The notes under the pieces: generated by a model
Database searches by the model: none
What the model was told of the DNA's origin: nothing
The model's input: the letters and a program-made list of their open reading frames with translations, nothing else
Origin: Pseudomonadota bacterium
GTDB lineage: Bacteria > Desulfobacterota > Desulfobaccia > Desulfobaccales > 0-14-0-80-60-11
Length of the DNA: 6,946 nucleotides
Direction: 5' to 3'
NCBI GenBank assembly: GCA_018897875.1
Contig: JAHIKF010000422.1
Coordinates: forward strand, 1 to 6,946
Shown: positions 1 through 4,875 of the stretch, piece by piece
Numbering within the stretch: the stretch's first letter is position 1
Layout: the number at the start of each line of letters is the position of its first letter
Position numbers and translations under genes: made by a program

Positions 1-2
1 AG

Positions 3-134
3 CACCTGCCCCGTTATCTGGCGGAATTTTGTTACCGCTTTAATCGACGCTTCTGGGAACCCCAAATGTTTAACCGGATGATCACTGCGTGTCTTAATGC
101 TCAAACCGTTACCTTTTCGGAGCTAAGGCAATAA
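3..134 (+). CDS. IS1595/ISXO2-like transposase, C-terminal end (partial)
   Basis: An open frame enters from the left edge and ends at TAA 132-134, giving 43 residues. It starts HLPRYLAEFCYRFNRR and later reads MFNRMITACLNAQ. This resembles the conserved C-terminal end of ISXO2-like DDE transposases (IS1595 family), where a YL-x-EF-x-YRFNRR segment is followed by a short alpha-helical tail. The catalytic residues lie outside the window, so activity cannot be judged. The gene points toward hdrC, whose start is only 54 bp beyond this stop, so the right end of the element must lie in that gap or very close to it. The family call rests on recognising the motif, not on a search. Confidence 0.72.
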   Translation, partial: HLPRYLAEFCYRFNRRFWEPQMFNRMITACLNAQTVTFSELRQ

Positions 135-188
135 GCGTAAATTTAATTAGGGTAAAGTCACGAAACCTAAAAAAGCCAGGGCCATGAC
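135..188. other. Gap between transposase and hdrC; probable right end of the insertion sequence
   Basis: This short AT-rich stretch should contain the right terminal inverted repeat of the insertion sequence and any promoter or ribosome site for hdrC. I cannot define the inverted repeat because the left end is outside the window. The segment around 150-167 is a possible candidate only by position. A weak Shine-Dalgarno AGGG at 178-181 sits 7 nt before the hdrC ATG at 189. A separate ATG at 184 opens a two-codon frame whose TGA (190-192) overlaps the hdrC start codon. Confidence 0.4.
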
Positions 189-779
189 ATGAACCCACCC
201 AAAGCCGCGCTCAAACTATGGAGCGCCGATAACCGCATCGTGCTCGCTGAGCAGGATCGTTTCCTGGCCCGGGATATCCAGCGGCTCAGCGGCACCAACC
301 TGAACCGGTGCTACCACTGCCGATCCTGCGGCAACGCCTGCCCTTTCATCCGGGGCATGGATTACCCGCCTAACGCGATCATTCGCCTGGTGCAGTACGG
401 CTTGCGCCGGCAGGCCCTGGAGTCGCATACCATCTGGATCTGCGTCGGCTGCCACACGTGCTCCGTCCAGTGCCCCATGGGGATCGACATCGCCGCCATC
501 ATGGCCACCCTGCGGCGCCTGGCGCTGGAGGAGGGGGCGATGATCGCCGAGACCAACATCCTGGATTTTCACCGGGAGGTCCTCCATTCCATCAAGCAGT
601 ACGGCCGGGCCCACAAGCTGGGGATCATGCTGCGCTACAAGGCCCGGGTCCACCAGTGGTTCGCCGACCTGGACGTGGGCCTGAGAATGCTGGCCAAACG
701 CAAAATGGACCTTAAGGCCTCCCGGGTCCAGGCCATTGACGAAATCACCCGCCTGTTCATCCCGCACTGGAAGAGATAG
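189..779 (+). CDS. hdrC: HdrC-like iron-sulfur subunit of heterodisulfide reductase
   Basis: This 196-residue soluble protein has two ferredoxin-type 4Fe-4S motifs: C41-x2-C44-x2-C47-x3-C51-P and C85-x2-C88-x2-C91-x3-C95-P. No membrane segment is visible, which separates it from membrane-fused relatives such as QmoC. In known Hdr complexes HdrC passes electrons from the flavin subunit HdrA to the catalytic subunit HdrB. The roughly 40 residues before the first cysteine and the total length are normal for the family, so ATG 189 looks like the true start and the gene looks intact despite the neighbouring insertion sequence. It is followed by hdrB after 2 bp. No hdrA is present in the window, so the electron donor is unknown. 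Confidence 0.88.
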   Translation: MNPPKAALKLWSADNRIVLAEQDRFLARDIQRLSGTNLNRCYHCRSCGNACPFIRGMDYPPNAIIRLVQYGLRRQALESHTIWICVGCHTCSVQCPMGIDIAAIMATLRRLALEEGAMIAETNILDFHREVLHSIKQYGRAHKLGIMLRYKARVHQWFADLDVGLRMLAKRKMDLKASRVQAIDEITRLFIPHWKR

Positions 780-781
780 CT

Positions 782-1645
782 ATGAGCGACCCCAGCCTCC
801 ACCTGACGGACCTGTCGTATTTTCCCGGCTGTTCCCTGGAAAGTTCGGCCCGGGAGAGCAACATTTCCCTGATGGAGGCCGCCGGGATCCTGGGCCTCAA
901 CCTCATCGAACTGGAGGATTGGAATTGCTGCGGCTCTTCTTCCGCCAACATCCTGGATAAGGAGATCGCCTTCTCCCTGGCGGTGCGGAACCTCTCCCTG
1001 GCCCCTGCCCACCGCCCCCTCATGGCCATGTGCCCCCGCTGCCTCTACCACCTGCGGGAAGCCCATCAGCGCCTGGCGCGAGAGCCGGAAACCCTCCGGG
1101 CCCAGGAACGCCGCTGGGGCCGGCCCATCTCCCTTGACCTCAAGATCATCCACTTTCTGGAAGTGCTGGTGCGCCTGGGACCGGCGCGCCTGCATCAGGG
1201 TCTGGTGCGAAACCTGAACGGCCTGAAGTTCGTGCCTTATTACGGCTGCACCTTATTCCGGCCCCCGTCGTTGCGCCAGGGGACCTATTACCAGGGGGAA
1301 CTGGGCAATGTTCTGACCATGCTGGGGGGCGAACCCCTCACCCGGGCCCTCACCCACCGCTGCTGCGGCAGTTTCTTGAGCGCCGCCCGGGCCGATGTGG
1401 TCACCCCCCTGGTGAACGAGATTTTGGCGAGCGCCGTAGCCGTGGGCGCGGAGTGCCTGGTGACCTCGTGCGCCATGTGCCAGCTCAACCTGGAAATCCG
1501 CTGCACCTGGGATCCCAGGCTGCCTGTCTTTCACTTTTCCGAAATTTTGGCCCTGGCCCTGGGGGCGGAGGATTACGAGGGCTGGTTCACCCGCCACCTG
1601 GTGGACCCCCGGCCCCTCCTCGCGGCCAGGAAACTGATCGCCTAG
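782..1645 (+). CDS. hdrB: HdrB-like CCG-domain subunit of heterodisulfide reductase
   Basis: This 287-residue protein has two complete cysteine-rich CCG domains. The first uses C17, C49-C50, C84 and C87. The second uses C156, C194-C195, C230 and C233. In HdrB of methanogens such cysteines hold two non-cubane 4Fe-4S clusters at the disulfide-reducing site, so all ligands needed for catalysis appear to be kept. The length is close to the usual figure of about 290. The ATG at 782 has GGAAGAG at 769-775, inside the end of hdrC, which supports translational coupling. The physiological disulfide in bacteria is uncertain. GlcF- or LutA-type CCG proteins are alternatives, but the tight pairing with a stand-alone HdrC favours HdrB. 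Confidence 0.88.
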   Translation: MSDPSLHLTDLSYFPGCSLESSARESNISLMEAAGILGLNLIELEDWNCCGSSSANILDKEIAFSLAVRNLSLAPAHRPLMAMCPRCLYHLREAHQRLAREPETLRAQERRWGRPISLDLKIIHFLEVLVRLGPARLHQGLVRNLNGLKFVPYYGCTLFRPPSLRQGTYYQGELGNVLTMLGGEPLTRALTHRCCGSFLSAARADVVTPLVNEILASAVAVGAECLVTSCAMCQLNLEIRCTWDPRLPVFHFSEILALALGAEDYEGWFTRHLVDPRPLLAARKLIA

Positions 1646-1688
1646 AGTTTTATACCAGGCAAATCATCCCCCATGCCCCAGCAAGGCC

Positions 1689-1706
1689 CGCGGCGCCGAC
1701 GCCGCG
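1689..1706. repeat. GC-rich hairpin downstream of hdrB
   Basis: CGCGGCG (1689-1695) pairs perfectly with CGCCGCG (1700-1706) around a 4-nt CCGA loop. It lies 44 bp after the hdrB stop in a convergent intergenic region. No T-run follows on the plus strand, so it is not a textbook intrinsic terminator. It may slow RNA polymerase or protect the 3' end of the hdrCB message. Confidence 0.4.
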
Positions 1707-1786
1707 ATGCGAGCTCCCGAGGCGAACCGGCGATGATGCGGCTAGGCGGCTAAACCGGGAGGAGAAGATCGTTGCGGCGGGGACGG

Positions 1787-1827
1787 GCCAGCGGCACCGC
1801 TGGCGGGGCCGGAACTGCACCGGCCCC
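1787..1827 (-). terminator. Tandem hairpins downstream of bamD, possible termination region
   Basis: There are two perfect stems. GCCAGCGG 1787-1794 pairs with CCGCTGGC 1797-1804 (tight loop). GGGGCCGG 1805-1812 pairs with CCGGCCCC 1820-1827 around a 7-nt loop. The second stem ends 11 bp beyond the bamD stop, the right place to end the leftward trxA-trxB-bamD transcript. Because hdrB and bamD converge, the structure could serve both strands. A uridine tract is lacking on either strand, so classical intrinsic termination is not proven. Confidence 0.42.
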
Positions 1828-1838
1828 CCAGGACGCCC

Positions 1839-2576
1839 TTACCACTTGGCGTCGAAAATACTGGTAACCTTGGAGAGAACGCCTTTGGGCTTATCCTGGG
1901 CAGCCAGAAGTTCTTGACATTCCTGGATGCGTCCCTTGGCTGCGGCATTCTTGGGGAACTCGGGATAATCCTGCATGAGGGCTTGATAGCGGTCGATGGC
2001 GGCCTGGTAGCGTTTGGTCTTATAATAGAACTCGGCCACATAAAATTCATGTTCCGCCAGATCCTTGCGGCAGCGGGCCAGATAAAAATCCGCCTTGGTG
2101 ATGTATTGGCTGTCGGGGTATTTTTGCTTGAGCCGCTTGAATTCGTCTATGGCCTTCCGGGTATACGTCTGGTCCCGGTCGATGGTGGAGCGCTGGCGGT
2201 AGGAACACTGGCCTTCCCGGTAGATGCAATAAGGCACGGCCTTGTTGGTGGGATGGAGTTTTTCGAATTCCCGGTAGGCCTGGAAGGCTTCGTCGTACTT
2301 CTTTTTGAAGAAATAGGCATCCGCCACCTTGAGCTGGGCCAGGAGAGCCTGATCGCTGTAAGGGTAGCGATCCCGCACCTTTTCGAAGGTCTCGATGGCG
2401 TCATCATATTTCTTCTTTTTCAGATCCTTGATGCCTTTCGCGGCCAAAACCTCCGGGGGTCTATCGTCAGTTTTATCTTTACCCAAACCAACCCAGCCCT
2501 TGACGGTACTGCACCCGCTGAAAGCGAACACCAGGACTAGTGCCAGGAGACCATGGATGACTGCTTTTTTGGTCAT
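1839..2576 (-). CDS. bamD: BamD, outer-membrane assembly lipoprotein with TPR repeats
   Basis: This 245-residue protein matches E. coli BamD in length and layout. A short basic N-terminus and a hydrophobic stretch (residues 8-19) lead to the lipobox FSGC, with C22 as the lipidated residue. Serine at +2 fits sorting to the outer membrane. TPR-like helix pairs follow from about 43-73, 78-110, 135-165 and 172-215, with the recurring Y-x-x-A-I and YP-x-S signatures. The DRDQT...SQY region followed by an LA-x-xE-x-x-VA-x-FY segment is characteristic of BamD. BamD works with BamA to fold beta-barrel proteins. The start lies 3 bp after the trxB stop, with GAGG in the last trxB codons as a plausible ribosome site. 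It is probably the last gene of the trx operon. Generic YbgF/CpoB-type TPR lipoproteins are a less likely alternative. Confidence 0.88.
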   Translation of the reverse strand: MTKKAVIHGLLALVLVFAFSGCSTVKGWVGLGKDKTDDRPPEVLAAKGIKDLKKKKYDDAIETFEKVRDRYPYSDQALLAQLKVADAYFFKKKYDEAFQAYREFEKLHPTNKAVPYCIYREGQCSYRQRSTIDRDQTYTRKAIDEFKRLKQKYPDSQYITKADFYLARCRKDLAEHEFYVAEFYYKTKRYQAAIDRYQALMQDYPEFPKNAAAKGRIQECQELLAAQDKPKGVLSKVTSIFDAKW

Positions 2577-2579
2577 AGG

Positions 2580-3521
2580 TTACCCTCGCTTCAGCTCTTC
2601 CAAATAGTTTTCGGCGGCGATGGCCGCCACTGACCCATCTCCCACGGCGGTGCTGATCTGCCGCCAAAGTTTGGAACGCACGTCGCCGGCGGCAAAAATG
2701 CCTGGGATCTCGGTGGCCATGATGACGTCGGTAAAGATGAACCCCCCTTCGTCCAGGGGCAGGAGATCCTTGAGCCAGCCGGTGTTGGGCAGCATGCCGA
2801 TGGCGATGAAGGCCCCGGTAATCGGGAGCAGGGTTTCTTTTAGGGTTTTTACATTCCTGATCTTAGCAGCTTCCAGGTTGTCTTGGCCCAAAAACTCCTT
2901 CACCTCGCTGTCCCAGTGAATCTCCACCTTCCCCAGCTTTTCGAACTCGAAGACCCGTTCCTGGAGGTATTTGGCGCCCCGGAATTGATCCCGGCGGTGG
3001 ATCAGGTGGATCTTTTTGGCAAAGCGGTCCAGAAAAAGTATTTCGGTGAGGGCGTTGTCACCCCCGCCCACCATGGCGATGGCCTCGTCTTTAAAAAAGG
3101 CGCCGTCGCAGGTGGCGCAGAAGCTGACCCCCCGGCCCACCAGCTTGTCTTCCCCCGGGACCCCCAACCGCCGATAGCGCGCCCCCGTGGCAATGATAAT
3201 AGCGCCCGCCGTGAGTTGGCCATCCGGGAGGACCACCGTGTGCGCCGGTTTGCCGGGTTTCAGCTCCAGGACTTCCTGGCTGCGGATTAAAAGGCCGAAG
3301 CGTTCCGCCTGTTGCCGCATCCGATCACTGAGCTCGAAGCCGGTAATCCCTTCCGGGAAGCCGGGGTAATTCTCCACCAGGTCGGTGGTCATCATCTGCC
3401 CGCCGTGGATGAGCTTTTCCAACAGCAGGGTCTTGAGACGGGCCCGCCCGGCATAAATGCCCGCGGTCAGCCCGCCTGGGCCACCGCCAATAATGATGAG
3501 GTCATAATCCCACTCAGGCAT
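2580..3521 (-). CDS. trxB: Thioredoxin reductase, NADPH type
   Basis: This 313-residue low-molecular-weight thioredoxin reductase has all family signatures. The FAD-binding Rossmann motif GGGPGG is at 12-17, the redox-active C135-A-T-C138-D is in the middle, and the NADPH-domain motif GGGDNA is at 152-157. HRR at 175-177 with R181 supports NADPH rather than ferredoxin or another donor. The C-terminal FAD contact G279-D280 is followed by R287-Q288. One small deviation is N156 where many relatives have S in GGGDSA. The enzyme reduces thioredoxin, and its partner trxA lies 13 bp upstream in the same direction. ATG 3521 has only a weak ribosome site, so translation may depend on coupling to trxA. 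Confidence 0.95.
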   Translation of the reverse strand: MPEWDYDLIIIGGGPGGLTAGIYAGRARLKTLLLEKLIHGGQMMTTDLVENYPGFPEGITGFELSDRMRQQAERFGLLIRSQEVLELKPGKPAHTVVLPDGQLTAGAIIIATGARYRRLGVPGEDKLVGRGVSFCATCDGAFFKDEAIAMVGGGDNALTEILFLDRFAKKIHLIHRRDQFRGAKYLQERVFEFEKLGKVEIHWDSEVKEFLGQDNLEAAKIRNVKTLKETLLPITGAFIAIGMLPNTGWLKDLLPLDEGGFIFTDVIMATEIPGIFAAGDVRSKLWRQISTAVGDGSVAAIAAENYLEELKRG

Positions 3522-3534
3522 GCCGGACCAGTGT

Positions 3535-3858
3535 TTAGAGGGCTTTCTTCAAGGCGTTTTCAATGATGGACCGGGACACGGCGCCGGTGATCTGCTCCAC
3601 CACCTGGCCCCCTTTGAAAATGATCAGGGTCGGGATGGCCCGGATGCCATACTTGGCCGGAGTCTTAGCGTTTTCGTCCACGTTCATCTTGGCCACTTTG
3701 ACCTTGCCCGCATAATCCCGGGCCAGCTCTTCCACCACCGGGGCGATGGCCCGGCAGGGGCCGCACCACGCCGCCCAAAAATCCACCATAGCCGGAATAT
3801 CGGACTTCAGGATTTCCTGTTCGAAATCAGCGTCGCTTACCTGAAGAGGTTCAGCCAT
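3535..3858 (-). CDS. trxA: Thioredoxin
   Basis: This 107-residue protein is a canonical thioredoxin. It has the WCGPC active site (C32 and C35), D26 near the active site, the cis-proline at I75-P76-T77, and a C-terminal GG...G segment. I chose ATG 3858 because a strong AGGAGG lies just upstream and 107 residues is the usual size. The same frame stays open upstream to 4173, but that extension reads through the promoter and palindromic repeats and is not credible. Thioredoxin supplies reducing power to cytosolic disulfides. It heads a trxA-trxB-bamD cluster, giving a complete system with its own reductase. Confidence 0.95.
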   Translation of the reverse strand: MAEPLQVSDADFEQEILKSDIPAMVDFWAAWCGPCRAIAPVVEELARDYAGKVKVAKMNVDENAKTPAKYGIRAIPTLIIFKGGQVVEQITGAVSRSIIENALKKAL

Positions 3859-3864
3859 ACTTTT

Positions 3865-3870
3865 CCTCCT
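3865..3870 (-). promoter_or_regulatory. Strong ribosome binding site of trxA
   Basis: The minus strand reads AGGAGG, six nucleotides before ATG 3858. It is the best Shine-Dalgarno in the window and decides the short thioredoxin start over the far longer open frame. Confidence 0.85.
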
Positions 3871-3878
3871 ATGATAAA

Positions 3879-3892
3879 AATTAGGACTAATT
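3879..3892. promoter_or_regulatory. Perfect palindrome at the trxA transcription start, candidate operator
   Basis: AATTAG (3879-3884) and CTAATT (3887-3892) form a perfect 6-2-6 inverted repeat. It sits just downstream of the predicted -10 box, about where transcription of the trx operon would start, and before the ribosome site. A bound protein here would be expected to repress. No regulator can be named from the sequence. Confidence 0.42.
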
Positions 3893-3900
3893 ACGATATT

Positions 3901-3929
3901 ACTATCTTTCTTTGGGCGCTTTTTGTCAA
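3901..3929 (-). promoter_or_regulatory. Sigma-70-type promoter of trxA-trxB-bamD
   Basis: On the minus strand a perfect -35 box TTGACA (plus-strand 3924-3929) is separated by exactly 17 nt from GATAGT (3901-3906), which matches TATAAT at four of six positions. It lies 43 bp upstream of the trxA start codon and is the only good promoter seen for the operon. Confidence 0.68.
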
Positions 3930-3970
3930 TGACTTTTCCGGGGCCTGAACCGCCACGACACCCCCAACCG

Positions 3971-4012
3971 GGTCCTGGGCCCACCAGGGGACCGTCCGGG
4001 AAAGGGCCGGAC
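3971..4012. repeat. Two adjacent GC-rich hairpins
   Basis: CCTGG 3974-3978 pairs with CCAGG 3984-3988, flanked by GGT/ACC with a 2-nt bulge. GTCCGG 3994-3999 pairs with CCGGAC 4007-4012. They open the repeat-rich intergenic block between trxA and the small membrane-protein gene. I see no coding potential here. Confidence 0.5.
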
Positions 4013-4027
4013 AACCCGCCTTTCCCT

Positions 4028-4165
4028 CGTTCCCAAGCTCCTGCTTGGGAACGTAAATTTCCCCCCAAGCTCCTGCTTGGGGCATATGGCGCAATAAATA
4101 GATGATTCTCTCGCCAAGCAGGAGCTTGGCCTGCAATGGGGTTCCCAAGCTGGAGTTTGGGAACC
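4028..4165. repeat. Mirror-symmetric set of four palindromes (BIME-like REP cluster)
   Basis: There are four hairpins. H1 4028-4053 has a 10-bp stem and a CTCCTG loop. H2 4063-4082 has a 7-bp stem and the same loop. H3 4113-4130 has a 6-bp stem and a CAGGAG loop. H4 4140-4165 has a 9-bp stem. The 16-bp core CCAAGCTCCTGCTTGG of H2 (4065-4080) recurs exactly inverted in H3 (4114-4129). The 24-bp H1 core recurs inverted in H4 with two differences. Long hairpins are outside and short ones inside, with similar spacers (12 and 11 bp) and a 33-bp centre. This is the inverted-pair layout of bacterial interspersed mosaic elements. Open frames across it encode repeat-derived peptides and are not genes. 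Confidence 0.85.
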
Positions 4166-4182
4166 AGAAACAAAAGTTTTTA

Positions 4183-4235
4183 GGTGGCACCGGCATCTTG
4201 CCGGTACGGTGCACAGGCTGGAAGCCTGTGCCACC
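4183..4235. repeat. 53-bp compound palindrome: outer stem enclosing two hairpins
   Basis: The outer arms GGTGGCAC (4183-4190) and GTGCCACC (4228-4235) are perfect complements. Between and overlapping them are two hairpins: ACCGGCA 4189-4195 with TGCCGGT 4199-4205, and CACAGGCT 4212-4219 with AGCCTGTG 4223-4230. Similar GGTGGCAC...GTGCCACC units are familiar to me as dispersed intergenic repeats in many bacterial genomes. That recollection was not checked here. Confidence 0.8.
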
Positions 4236-4245
4236 AAAGCTTAAT

Positions 4246-4306
4246 GTAGGGTGCGTCCTACGTACCATCAATCCAGTTGAGTGGCGGGCGCGGACGCCCG
4301 CCCCAC
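4246..4306. repeat. Two further palindromic units
   Basis: GTAGG 4246-4250 pairs with CCTAC 4257-4261 around GTGCGT. CGGGCG 4285-4290 pairs with CGCCCG 4295-4300 around CGGA, and flanking GTGG 4281-4284 with CCAC 4303-4306 extends the stem past a 2-nt bulge. These continue the repeat block that begins near 3971. From 4307 to 4380 I see only a small hairpin, GGCC 4332-4335 with GGCC 4339-4342. Confidence 0.6.
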
Positions 4307-4380
4307 TGAATCTTTTCATGCTTTGCGGGTAGGCCGAAGGCCCATGAGCGACTGTCCCGAAAAGTTCTTTATAAACAAGA

Positions 4381-4623
4381 TTACTCAATATAGTTGTTCT
4401 TATGCTTATCGTCTGATCCACCCCTAAAAAAGATGAGCCTGACAACCTTGCCTAACAAGGCGATTCCTAAAATAACCGCCACAATCACCCCAATTACAAT
4501 CGCCAGGTAAACACTTACCTTAAAGAGAAGTACCAGTATGGGAACCACAAATACGGCTACAACTATTACCAGGCATCCCGTGATGAAATCTTTCGGCCCC
4601 AGCTTGTCGGTTCCGTTTGCCAT
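4381..4623 (-). CDS. Small two-helix membrane protein, unknown function
   Basis: The gene encodes 80 residues. A short polar N-terminus (1-12) is followed by two strongly hydrophobic helices at about 14-34 and 37-57, joined by a very short turn containing K35. A C-terminal tail ends in a polar, charged segment with R62, R67, D71, D72 and several K/N residues. The positively charged region after the second helix suggests a cytoplasmic C-terminus, and a hairpin topology would put both ends inside. GGGAGA at 4631-4636 (minus strand) lies 7-8 nt before ATG 4623, and a TATAAT promoter precedes it, so the gene looks real and separately transcribed. Its base composition is richer in A and T than its neighbours. 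I do not recognise the family. Confidence 0.68.
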   Translation of the reverse strand: MANGTDKLGPKDFITGCLVIVVAVFVVPILVLLFKVSVYLAIVIGVIVAVILGIALLGKVVRLIFFRGGSDDKHKNNYIE

Positions 4624-4652
4624 TTATATTTCTCCCAACTGATATTCAGCCA

Positions 4653-4680
4653 ATTATAGCAATTAGTGCTCAATGGACAA
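4653..4680 (-). promoter_or_regulatory. Promoter of the small membrane-protein gene
   Basis: The minus strand has a perfect -10 box TATAAT (plus-strand 4653-4658) and, 16 nt upstream, TTGTCC (4675-4680), which matches the -35 consensus at four of six positions. The predicted start is about 20 bp before the start codon region. The -35 box abuts the compound repeat that begins at 4686. Confidence 0.6.
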
Positions 4681-4685
4681 TTTTT

Positions 4686-4739
4686 GTAGGGGGGACCTAT
4701 GTGTCCCCCCTGAGGGCGCACTCACAGGTGCGCCCCTAC
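4686..4739. repeat. 54-bp compound palindrome: outer stem enclosing two hairpins
   Basis: The outer arms GTAGGGG (4686-4692) and CCCCTAC (4733-4739) are perfect complements. Inside them, GGGGGGAC 4689-4696 pairs with GTCCCCCC 4703-4710 around CTATGT, and GGGCGCAC 4714-4721 pairs with GTGCGCCC 4728-4735 around TCACAG. The layout and size match the element at 4183-4235, although the sequence is different. Confidence 0.8.
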
Positions 4740-4875
4740 GTTTTGCCTGTAAATTTTTGACCGCAACTCGTTATTAATGGTACTTCCGGCCAATGTATTT
4801 GCACCCATCTGAAGCTACCTTCAGGGGTCAGGGAGCCCAACTCGTCAAGGTGGTTCGCCGCGTCTTGAGGGCGCC
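4740..4875. other. Intergenic stretch downstream of cooS
   Basis: This holds no gene I can support. The only structure is a 6-bp hairpin, CTGAAG 4809-4814 with CTTCAG 4819-4824, about 50 bp beyond the cooS stop. It lacks a T-run on the minus strand, so no terminator is clear. The 3' end of the cooS message may instead be set by the compound repeat at 4686-4739. Confidence 0.45.

Noticed and set aside
1914..2540. Plus-strand open frame of 208 residues opposite bamD
   Set aside because: It is antisense to a well-supported BamD, starts inside its coding region and shows no family motif or ribosome site.
3859..4173. N-terminal extension of thioredoxin giving a 212-residue protein
   Set aside because: It reads through the promoter, the operator-like palindrome and several repeats; the strong AGGAGG and the normal 107-residue length fix the start at 3858.
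4028..4306. CRISPR array
   Set aside because: The repeats are palindromes of differing length and orientation with unequal spacers, and no cas gene is present.
3891..4445. Open frames of 60-184 residues across the repeat block on both strands
   Set aside because: Their peptides repeat the palindromes (for example PKLQLGN and QAPAW segments), and they have no ribosome sites or family signatures.
4686..4739. tRNA-like or small RNA gene because of the three-stem layout
   Set aside because: At 54 bp it is too short for a tRNA, has no T-loop or anticodon-arm features, and shares its layout with another repeat in the same region.
4736..4875. Plausible-looking peptide tail (GSLTPEGSFRWVQIHW) in the minus frame downstream of cooS
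   Set aside because: The frame begins out of register inside cooS, has no start or ribosome site of its own after the cooS stop, and I recognise no family. A degraded gene remnant cannot be excluded but is not supported.
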